A stretch of DNA of 64,000 bases from the NCBI RefSeq assembly GCF_030052815.1, contig NC_079503.1, positions 60,678,735 to 60,742,734 on the forward strand, read 5' to 3'. Both the position numbers and the translations under genes were made by a program. Source of the DNA: Hevea brasiliensis. Its lineage: Eukaryota > Streptophyta > Magnoliopsida > Malpighiales > Euphorbiaceae. This document shows, piece by piece, positions 35,002 to 45,290 of the stretch (positions within the stretch are counted from its first letter, which is position 1; every line of letters begins with the position of its first letter). The notes beneath the pieces were generated by a model that saw only the letters and a list, made by a program, of their open reading frames with translations, did no database searches and was not told where the DNA came from.

Positions 35002-35439
35002 TGCCTGGAAGCATATGCGACCACTTTCCCTTCTTGCATGAGTACACACCCTAACCCATTGTGTGAGGCATCATTGTAGACTACAAAGTCTTTTCCAAAC
35101 ATTGGTTGTGTTAACACTGGAATGACAAGGCATCATTGTAGCCTTCAGCCTCTCAAAACTAGCTTGACACTTGTCATTCCAGTCAAATTTCATATTCTTG
35201 TGTAGTAATTTGGTCATTGGAGCAGCTATCAGGGAAAATCCCTTTACAAATCTTCTATAATATCTAGCTAACCCCAAGAAACTTCTGATCTCAGTTGTAT
35301 TTTTGGGAGGCTTCCATTCCATCACTGCTTCAGTCTTCTTGAGATCCACTAATGCATGCACAGAAGTATTATAAAGGAGGAACGTACCCTTGATGACATC
35401 TGGAGCGTCCTATTCCTCCTGTGCCCGTATAGCATAGGC
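35002..35439 (-). pseudogene. pol: D2 PR-RT fusion and RNase H start
   Basis: Counterpart of 16,130-16,524. In element sense: protease start with a stop (RAQEE*DAPDV), SVHALVDL, then [14 protein letters not shown] and [15 protein letters not shown] of RT. At 35,116-35,141 the D1 sequence is replaced by a filler that garbles the frame ([12 protein letters not shown]). The catalytic RT core is absent. Confidence 0.85.
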
Positions 35440-35890
35440 TCTGGCTGGTTTTCTGCCTTCTGCTCTCTCCACAGTTACGTCACGAGTTTACGTGGAAGTG
35501 ATCTGGCCTCAGCCTTACCCGGCCTTCTACCCCTTGGAGATGGAGGGGCAGGCCTATCAGTTGATACTGGAGTGGATGTAGTAGTTCTGCGAGGACAATC
35601 TCGGACTAGGTGGTTTGTAGATCCACACCGTAAACAAGCACCTATCATCCTCCAACATTCACCCTTATGCCATTTTTAGCAATGTGGGAAAGCAACAGAC
35701 ACTGTTAGGGCTGGTCTCCTGTACACTGTCCCTGGAGAGCTAGCCATTGAAGGGGTGGACTGACCTCTCCTTAGTGCAAACTGAGATTTGGGCCTCTGTG
35801 ACTGACCCTGACTTGGTGCTCTACTGAAACTCTGAGTAGGCGAACCTCTGAATTTCTTGCTTCCGGAGAGAGCATCAATACAATTTTTAA
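35440..35890 (-). pseudogene. gag: D2 gag remnant: zinc-knuckle end only
   Basis: Near-copy of 25,735-26,170. The second knuckle (CLRCGSTNHLVRDC) is readable on the minus strand near 35,590-35,640. The first cluster is damaged by a stop (PHC*KWHKGEC, near 35,680). It has the same missing capsid domain as D1. Confidence 0.8.
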
Positions 35891-36511
35891 ATGTATTCTC
35901 AAATACCTACATCATTCCTTTCTATCAAAAATATTAAAATACTGATAAGACTCCATATCTATGTCCAAATATCTTCATCCTCAAGGTGTTCTTTCTAATT
36001 TATAGCTATACTGAATTCTCAAAGCTTATAGCAATTTTTTTGTAGTAATGGTAGTCCACATTAGTGTAACCGAGTCACTGACTCTAGCTACCTTAGAAGT
36101 GTAATCTTTCAATAGGCTAGTTATGAAGTTTTAAATTTCTAACTAGAATTTTCACATTTATTTCCCATAATAGTACTCTATTCGGGCGTAACTGTATCAA
36201 ATTATATATTAATTACAAATATTCTTATTTTATTCTACCACGAGGAAGCACGTAGCTCTACACAATAATCTCATATCGATACTGTAATCTGCAGCTTACA
36301 ATACAAACATCGAGAACATTATGTAGTTATTACGTTATAACCTCATGAACTAGGTTTTCTACTTTTTTTTTCTAATGCCCTCTGCGGCTCTAAGTCCATA
36401 TCTTAACTTTGAATAATCAAAAGTAAACAAATCTGCATTAGTATCACCTCGACTCTTATGAATGCAATGCATGGTATAGACTCTATCTCGACCCAGAAAC
36501 GCCTAAACCAT
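35891..36511 (-). other. D2 leader, no coding capacity
   Basis: Nearly identical to 26,171-26,815; no ORF or repeat seen. Confidence 0.7.
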
Positions 36512-36523
36512 GCTCTGATACCA
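36512..36523 (-). other. D2 primer-binding site (tRNA-iMet)
   Basis: Minus strand TGGTATCAGAGC, five bases inside LTR F. Confidence 0.92.
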
Positions 36524-36528
36524 CTAAA

Positions 36529-39500
36529 TGTGACACCCCTTACTCGTCTACAGTGTAGCCAAGCAAGATATGCCACACAGTGTATCAGAACACCATAACT
36601 TATCTCATTGATATTTATCAGTTCTTAATTTATTTATTATAGTTATTAAGTGAAATTTATGAAATTGATCTCATTTAGATCATTTATTAAAATTATAAAT
36701 TAATTTGCGACTCTGAAAATTTTATAGAAAATCTAGCAGAGTGTCGGCTAAAAATGGAGAAAACAGTTCTTCGAAACCTGTAGAAAACACTTCTAATAAT
36801 GGTTTAAATCACAACTCTAATTCTCACATCAATTTACAACAATTTCTTAATAATTCCTCCATTTGTCATTCATTCATTTCACATCATCATCATGCTCAAA
36901 TCATAAATAAATTCTCATATGTTATTTATAATCACAAGTTACAAATACTTATATTAATACAAAATTATATTATATTTGTTTCAAATATACACGATAAGAT
37001 AAGAGTTTAATTATAAAACTTATAAAAATTACAAAATACAAAATAGGACCTAGTGTCGTACCAATGCACTGTAGCCTGTGAGGTGACATGGACACTAAGC
37101 AGAACTGTGAATGGCCTTACCTAATTTGTGGTCTACTGGGCTCTCTCTCCAAATTTTCAGTACCTACGTGTTGCAAAAGTGACGTGCTAAGCATAAAGCT
37201 TAGTGGTGCCAATAATACAAGAAAATATAATATGTAAATTAAAGTAAAAATTTCCTAGTTATTGTGTTCATAAGAAATGAATATTTACTAACTTATTGTT
37301 TAGTCGAAGGCTAATTACATTTTATGATATTAACATCTTCATGCATTTTGTTAATTGTTTTCTTGATGATTTTGAGCTTCTTTATATTTTATTGTTATCA
37401 CTCTTGATCTTTATTTTGATATTTCATACCTTATTTTCTTTAATGATCAGTTCAATTACAGTTATACTTTTTCATGCCCAAGTAACCTATACAAATTAAC
37501 TCGACTAGATAAATGGGTAAACTAGCACTGCGTACCAGGTACCTCGGGCCGTCACACCATCGGTCACAATGTGTCCCCCGGTGTGCAAACAGAATGGATA
37601 ATAAGCCATAAAAGCAATAAGGCATAAAGCCAAGTATAATATCATAATCAGTATAGCCATAGCCTATCATCACAGAATGGCATAGAGCCATACATCATAC
37701 GCAGTACTGCTATCAGAACCCTATTGGCATGCCAACCTATCCAAACCAATCACATTAGGCTTACTAGGGCATATTACAAAGTCATTTCTTGAATATTTGT
37801 ACTTTACATGTAGTGTTACTACTCATTTCATTAGTCAACTAAAATGTTGACTTTTTCATAGATAATAGGTATATTGGTTCAAATATCACCAACATACCAC
37901 ATTTTGCATTCTAAAGTTGTTGGCATTGGTTGCCAATTTCATTTCAAAGCTTTGTGTTAGTTATTCACAATTTTCAGATTTTAAGTATTAAGTTTACTGT
38001 TCCATTGGTCATTTGTACAGTAGGAATTTGGTAAAATTGTCTTCATGAAAGTTGTTCCTTATTGTGTCTAGTTACATTTCCTTTTTTGAATCACTCCATT
38101 TGGAGTTTTGTAGCTCAAGTTATGGGCTAAATACCATAACTGGCCGGATTACAATTTTCTAGATTTTTCTGGGTAGAACCAATTCTACAGGTTTTGTGCA
38201 TTGATTGCAGGTCAGTTTTTGAACATGTTATGATCAAAATTTGGGTTTCATTTCCTCATAAAAGTTGTAGTTCTATGTCTCAGCTTTCTACTGGTAAAAT
38301 TTCAGGTCAATTGGACCTTTATACACTGAGTTATGACCAAATGAATAAACATTGTTCATTTGGTTATTTTGCCCAGGTAGAATGCAAGTCACCCAGATTA
38401 GGGCAATTTTTAGGTCAACTAGGTTTGGTTTTCTGGGCAAGGTTTCTTCACCAAAGTGGTGCCATTATGTGTCTAGTTTCATTTTCAATTAGCCTTGCAC
38501 CAATTGAACCTCTACAAATCCATTTATAACTACCCAAACCTGCTGGAATCATGCTTAGTCCTGCAGGTCAGCCAAGGCAGCTCACCCACACTCAAATGCC
38601 AAGCCTCAACTCACTTCATTTCCTCATCATACACATTCAAATGGTCACTAATTGGCTATTACAAGGTTAATGAACCATCACATGAGCAAACCCTAGAATT
38701 GTTCAAGTGTCAAATTTTTTTCATTTCCCACATGCACAATTCTTGCATTTCATTTACTCAATTATGTTCAATCCCTCATCCACTACCAAAGGCTGCTCAT
38801 AACCATTTTTCTAACAAGCAAAATCATCAAACCCTAGCTAACCCTAGCTGCCAAAATTGTAGGGTACACACACACACTTGTTTATTTTATTTTCTTACTT
38901 TTCTTACATAATTCATGCCCTTAAATATGAATTAAAGCAAAAGGAACTAAGATTGGACACTAACCTTGAATGGAGCAGAATTTCAAGCTACCCAAACTTC
39001 TTTTTTTCTTCCTCTTTTGGCTGCCTAGAGGATGTTCAAGTTGTTAGGTTAATTTTTTGTGAAGCTAGGTAAGGAATTCAAGTGAAATTTGGTGAGCTAA
39101 TGAAGCTTTGGGGTGTTTTAATGGAGGTTTGGGTGGGAGAAGAGGGAAACGGGTGGTTTGCTGAAGGTGATGGCTGCTGTTTTCCTTTTTGATTTTTTTT
39201 CTGTATCCTTTTCCCTTTTTATTAGTTAATTTAAGTGTTAGTTAAATGTGATTGGTGGGGAAAGGGTTGATGACATCGTGTGATGTCAAAATTGTCATTT
39301 AATCTCATTTTCTTTCCTTTTCTTCTCTACTCATTTTCAATTTAATTTTTAGCCATATTTATTCACATTTTTTGTCATAATAATTATTTACTTAACTGGA
39401 CAAGTCGGCCAAAAATCATCTCTGAAGACGAAATGACCAAAATGCCCTCCGTTTGGCTTAATAGACTAAAATTGTCTGTACTAATTGAAAAATTTTTCTA

Positions 39501-39831
39501 AGCATTTTCTTGGCATTCTAATGCCATAGAAACCTCAATGACTCTTCCCTGGAGTTCCAAAAATTATTTTATAAATTTTCTCTTGGGTCTAGGGCTCCTA
39601 GTTGCGAGTACCGTAACTTCCCATTGGGTTACCCATCGCTAGGGCACCGGCTCACTTAACTTGGTTGTATTTTATTTCTAAAATTTTTTCTACATTTTTC
39701 TTGTTAATATTTGAGTTAATTATGATTCCTCACTTTAGTTTAAATATTTTTCCAGACATTCTAACTGTCCAGACTGACACCGATCACCGAAACAGTAGAA
39801 TGTACGGAATGGATACAGTGAGGGTGTTACA
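36529..39831 (-). repeat. D2 5' LTR (family F)
   Basis: 3,303 bases, plus strand TGTGACACCCCTTACTCG to GAGGGTGTTACA. Closer to solo LTR E than to the middle LTR that serves as its 3' partner. Hairpin at 37,197-37,213, imperfect dyad TGACATCGTGTGATGTCA at 39,271-39,288, end block CACCCATCGCTAGGG near 39,630. It abuts Athila coding sequence at 39,832, so the D array was inserted into, or recombined with, that element. Confidence 0.88.
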
Positions 39832-40555
39832 GGAAGTTCTGAACCCCAAGAGAAGGAGGAATAGAAGCAAGCTAAAGAGGTCAAGGAAGAAGAGGAAAGT
39901 AAGAAAAAGAAATTGCTAGAACCCTGCCAACACCCTCTACTTTTCCTTAAAGATTCTAGAAGCCAAATTGGATAAACAGTTTGGAAAAATTTTACAGAAA
40001 CTCTACATCAACATTCCTTTTACAGAAGCATTATCCCAAATGTCATCTTATATAAAATTTCTAAAGGAAATTCTTTCTAAGAATAGAAGACCGAAAGACT
40101 ATGAAACAGTTGCTCTAACAGAGGAATGTTGCGCCATCTTACAAAATAAGCTGCCTCCAAAGTTGAAAGATCCTGGAAGCTTCTTTATATTGTGCCTAAT
40201 TGGTAACATAAATATAGACAAAGCCCTCTATGATCTCAGAGCCAATGTGAGCCTAATTCCCTTATCTATATGCCGAAAGCTGAATGTTAGAGAATTAAGG
40301 CCAACTACTATCTCATTACAATTGGCGGACAGGTCTATCAAATATCTAGTTGGCATCTTAGAAAACATCCTTATTAAGGTGGGCAAATTTTTTATTCCTT
40401 TAGATTTTGTTGTCCAGGAAATAGAGGAAGATATCCAAATCCCTATAATATTGGGAAGACCTTTCTTAGCAACCGCTGGAGCAATTATAGATGTCAAAAA
40501 TGGGCTCTTAACTCTTAAAGTGGGAGATGAAAAAGTAGAATTCAACCTGTTTTGA
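39832..40555 (+). pseudogene. Athila gag end and protease, broken
   Basis: Athila-clade Gypsy polyprotein. A Lys/Glu-rich start (39,832-39,917) is followed, after frame changes, by an open stretch 39,968-40,555: LQKLYINIPFTEALSQMSSY, VALTEECCAILQNKLPPKLK, then the retropepsin (ALYDLRANVSLIPLSICRKL, LQLADRSIKYLVGILENILI, IPIILGRPFLATAGAIIDV). The active-site loop reads DLRAN where the family has DLGA, so the protease is probably dead even apart from the stops. The element's 5' part lies on the far side of the D array. Confidence 0.88.
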
Positions 40556-42246
40556 GCAATAAAGCATAAGTATGAATTTGATAAATGTTTAAGGGTTGAC
40601 ATCATAGATAAGCTAGTTAAGGAAGAATTTCAAAAGAGATATCCCAAAGACCCTCTTAAAGCTTGCATAGTGCATAGCCACACAATGGAGAACGAAAATA
40701 AGGAAATTGAAGCATACGCCCAGTTTTTTAAAGCTAACCCACCTTGACCTTTGGCCTAAGCACTTCTAGTAGAAAAGTTGATAGAAGAGCAACCCAAAAA
40801 TAAGCCACATGCAGAGACAAAATAGGTAGAATTGAAACCTTTTCCCTCTACACTGAAGTACACATTCTTGGACCCTAATTCTAAACATCCTGTTATTTTA
40901 AATGCTAGCCTGAATATTGTAGAAGAGGAAAAGCTCTTAGGAAAGCTTAGGACCCATAACAAGTCTTTAGGGTACACTATAAAAGATCTTAAGGGAATTA
41001 ACCCTTCCATTTCTATGCACATAATACTTATGGAAGAAAATAGTAGATCTAACTTTGAACAGCAAAGGAGACTGAACCCTAACATGAAAGTGGTAGTAAA
41101 GAAGAAAATTTTAAAACTATTAGATGCAGGTATTATATACCCAATATCTAATAGCAAATGGGTCAGTCCAGTGCATATAGTACCTAAGAAGGGTGGGACA
41201 ACTGTGGTAAAAAATGATAATAATGAGCTGATATCTACTAGGATAGTTATTAGTTGGTGAATGTGCATTGATTATAGTAAATAAAATAGAGCCACCAGGA
41301 AAGATCATTTTCCTCTACCATTCATAGATCAAATGTTAGAAAGGCTAGCCAAACATTCTTATTTCTATTATCTAAAAGGGTATTCTAGATTTTTCCAAAT
41401 TCCCATTCACCCTGAGGACTAAGAAAAGACCACATTCGTTTGCCCTTATGGTACTTTTGCATATAGAAGAATGCATTTTGGTCTTTGTAATGCCCTTGTG
41501 ACTTTTCAAAGATGTATGATGGATATTTTTTCTAATTACATTGAAAATATAATGGAAGTCTTTATGGATGATTTTTTTGTTTATGGAACCAACTTTGATA
41601 AATGTTTAACTAATTTGTCTAAAATGTTACAAATATGTGAGGAATCAAATCTAGATTTAAATTGAGAAAAATACTACTTAATGATAAGAGAGGGCATAGT
41701 CCTTGGGCACCTAGTTTCAGAAAGAGGAATCGAAGCAGACAAGGCAAAAATTGAGATCATTGAAAAAATGCCACCACCTTCATCAGTCAAGGAAGTGCAA
41801 AGCTTTTTGGGACACACGAGCTTCTACAAAAGATACATCAAAGACTTCTCCAAAATAGCTAAGCCATTAACTAATTTGCTAAGTCAAGATATTCGTTTTG
41901 ACTTTGATGAAAGTTGCCTTGCTGCATCTTGTAGGATAAAAGAAGCACTAATTTCAACTCTAATTATGCAACTACGAGATTAGAAAATGCCATTTGAAAT
42001 AATGTGCAATGCAAGTAATTACGCAGTAGGGGCAGTGCTTAAACAAAGAAAAGACAAGAAAGTTTATGCCGTCTACTATGCTAGCAAAACACTTGATGAT
42101 GCATAGGTCAACTATGCAACCACAGAAAAAGAATTTTTAGCAGTCGTGTTTGTAGTTGACAAATTCAGGTCCTACTTGGTTGGCTCCAAAGTTTTCATAT
42201 ACACAAACCATACTGCTATCAGGTACCTCTTAAATAAGAAAGAAGC
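40556..42246 (+). pseudogene. pol: Athila reverse transcriptase and RNase H start, broken
   Basis: After a linker, RT begins near 41,090: KKKILKLLDAGIIYPISNSK, VSPVHIVPKKGG, MCIDY, KGYSRFFQIPIHPED, TFVCPYGTFAYRRMHFGLCN, catalytic VFMDDFFVYG at about 41,555-41,585, then GIVLGHLVSERGIEADKAKI and VQSFLGHTSFYKRYIKDFS. RNase H starts at 41,986 ([34 protein letters not shown]) and is cut after YLLNKKEAK by LTR C. There are at least six in-frame stops. Confidence 0.9.
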
Positions 42247-45200
42247 TAAAATACCCCAAACCTTCGAGCTCTGAGTAGTACCATTTTTGGTTTATGAGTA
42301 GTACTATTCAAGCCACCTTGAGGACCAAAAATAAAGAAAAAAATTAATTGAGAAAGACACAATAAAAATTAAAGTGAACTAAAGACCTAAGGACTCATCG
42401 GGGATTATGAAAAAGATGGAGTATAACCCGATGAGGGGCATTTTAGTCAATTCACTTTAAGAGTTGATTTTTAACCAAAATGTCAACTAAATTAAATGAG
42501 AAATAATGTATCAAATTATGAAGAAAATTTGAGGAAACTTCAAGTAAAAATGTGTAAGGGAAAATAAAAGAAATGAAAACCTAAAATTTAATGCTATTAT
42601 GACCAAATTAGAAATTAATAACCAATGGGCTTTGGAAAACTCAATTAAATGAATTAAATAAATTAAAAATTAGGATAAATATAAAAAGAAAACAAAACCC
42701 TCTTTCCCTCCCCATTGTTGCTGCCCCACTCACTCTCTCCCTCTCTCTCTTTCTCTCTTCTTCTCGTTCCTTCTTCCACCATTGATTCCCTTTCAAGCTT
42801 TTGATTCCCTTGAATTTCCTCCATAAATCCCGTAGCCCACTAGAAGAAAACATCAAAGAAATCTTTGATTGAGGGATTGAAGCAAGAAGGATAAGAGAAT
42901 TGGAAAAAAATTGGAAACTGGGAAAAATCATCAAGAGGTAAGTTTCTATCATGCTTAATTAGTTATACAAGCTTTGAATCAAGTTAGATTATGATGAAAT
43001 TACATGAGAAAGTATGAGAATCATGCATCAATGGAGAGGGAAATTTTTTGCTAACTTGGGGAAAACATAGGGTTTGATGAGTTTTAATTTAATTAATGAT
43101 AAATTCAAGTTTAATTGAAGTAGTATGTATGATTGGGGTAGTGAGATTGCATGAGATTTGCATAAATTGAAAAATGGAAGATTAGGGTTCATGGGAAATT
43201 AGGAATTTTATTTTATGAAGTGTAGTTAGTGTTTATAATGACAATTGTGTTCATTTCAGGTGCCTTGAGTGAGAATTGACATTAATTGGATGAAAGGAAT
43301 TGATGGAGTTGCATGGATCAAGGAAATTGCAAACTAGGGTTTTGGAAAATTGGGAGTTTTGTGCTAGGAAGTGCCATTGATGTGTTTAATGTTAAATTAT
43401 GGTCATTTGGGGTGAATTAAATGTGAATTGAGGTTGGTTAGTAGAAGTAATTGAAGAATATGAAAATTGAACTTTAGGGCTGAAATTTTGGACACTGAGT
43501 CCAATGTGCTTGGCAGCCTATAAGTTGAGCTACACAACTCCAATTGGTGTGAAACTAATTGAAAATAAAACTTAAGACATAGGGCGAGAACTTTCATGAA
43601 GATACCCTACCTGGAAAATGACCTTCAGCTGCCCTAAATGAGACTTGAATCCGGATATAGGAAATCTAGACCTGACAGAGTGACCACATGAATAGTAATT
43701 TTAGAATTGTCATAACTCACTCTAGAAAACTCTAAATTAGGTGATTCTTAAACCGATGGAAACCTAAAACATAGTAGAACATTTCATATGAAGAACTTAA
43801 GGCCAAATTATGAACTTAATCTAATCAAATTGCTAGGCAAATTTGGGTTAATAAATTTGCTAGAACCTGGACCAGTTTTGAAATTCTGAAAAATGGCCAT
43901 CCGACCAGTTTTGGGAAATTTGCCATAACTTGGTCTAAAAAACTGTAAATACAATCATTCCAAAGCCAAAATTTTTACTACACATAGAACTACAACTTTT
44001 TTGTCTTGACCAGAACCTAGATCTTAGGGAAACTTAAATATATTGTTAGGAAAAGTTAGAATGCCCAAGCTGGATTCCTGTAATTCAGCTAAATGGCCTT
44101 ATGACCCCAGCATGGTCAACCGGTCATAACTTTCTCTACAAAACTCCAATTGGAGTGATTCAAAATGGGTTGGAAACCTAATACAGAGACCTACAATATT
44201 ATTTTAAGGACTAGATCAAATTATGAATGTAAGAGGCTGGAATGTTAGATGCAAAATTAGGTAAAATTTTGGAAATCCTGAAATCTATAGAATCTATTCT
44301 CGTGAACAGTAAAATTAATTTAACTATAACTTAGGCTACAAAACTCCGAATGAGGTGGTTCAAAAAGAAAAATAAAGAGGAATAATTTTCATGGAGAACA
44401 CTTAGCCAAATTATGAATGGAACTAGGTAAAAATTGGGTTCCAAAATTAGAGCACCAAGCTATCCAGAATTCCAAAACTTATTGAAGTTACAAAGCTAAC
44501 TTAAGGATGCATTAGATATTCATGAAATGAATATTTAGCAATAGTTGAGGTGAGTATTGAGACATTCTACTTGTGTGTTTTTAGTAGAAAAAGAGGTTGG
44601 GATGGAGAAGGAGAAATGAGTGAAGAGAAAGGAGATCATTGAGGGTTTGTGCACAACTAACCCTTTTCTTTGTTTTAACTTTGTAAATTGATTTGAATTA
44701 GTTTATTTTGAATGCGATATGGATTTTTTCTTGCATTTGAGAAATTTGTGTATTGTCACCTCTATATGGGTTTTATGATGATTTGAATATGTTTATTGAT
44801 TTGCAAATGTGATTGTTATTTGAGAAACTTTTGGAAATTATTTTAAAACCACAGTTAGCATGACAGTCCCTTTCGAAACTCCCCAGTAGTTACAGCTAAT
44901 TGGGATTTGATAATTGATTATAATTATGTCCCCCATTAATAACGGTTAGTGGGGTCAGACTATATGAGTACTCATTAGCTAGCTAGCCCTTTCCTCATTA
45001 ATAACAATTAATGAGGTTGAGATTGCTTTGTCGTGGTGTACAATATGGCATTGATCGTGAAATTTTGTTTCATGGTCTAAATTGTGTGTTGATGTTGGCA
45101 ACACTTATGATTTGTGATTGTAAATTATGACCTCTTCATTGAAAGGTGATTTCCATAAATGATTCTTATGGACTTAGAACTTTTGTGTGATGTTTTCATG

Positions 45201-45290
45201 CTTATGGAAAATATGATTTATTATGTTTTGACAAGTTGTGCTTTATTTTAAGTTTTAAAATTACTAGTTGTGCACCACTGAGTAATATAC
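42247..45290 (+). repeat. Degraded Gypsy LTR (family C), 3' truncated
   Basis: About 3 kb of LTR-like DNA in the same orientation as B1. The start is decayed (AAATACCCCAAACC for the usual AACACCCC). Diagnostic shared blocks include GAGGGGCATTTTAGTCAATT near 42,434, five modules with CATAACT-type words at about 43,519, 43,711, 43,923, 44,124 and 44,324, the GAGTACTCATTAGCTAGCTA block near 44,967 and GTGCACCACTGAGTA near 45,270. It is cut there by the second Athila element. The left boundary is uncertain by about ten bases. Confidence 0.75.
42726..42772 (+). repeat. Pyrimidine-rich CT microsatellite
   Basis: A run of CTCTCTCCCTCTCTCTCT type within LTR C, matching the purine/pyrimidine-rich zones at the same relative place in other LTRs. 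Confidence 0.6.

Noticed and set aside
38194..38911. Overlapping ORFs of 111 and 138 codons in LTR F
   Set aside because: Inside an LTR, with no start context, domain or conservation in the related LTR E.
42726..42772. CT microsatellite as a host GAGA-type promoter
   Set aside because: It falls within LTR C and matches pyrimidine/purine-rich zones at the same place in other LTRs; no gene downstream.
42247..45290. LTR C region as unique host intergenic DNA
   Set aside because: It shares the GAGGGGCATTTTAGTCAATT, module and GTGCACCACTGAGTA landmarks in the same order as B1.
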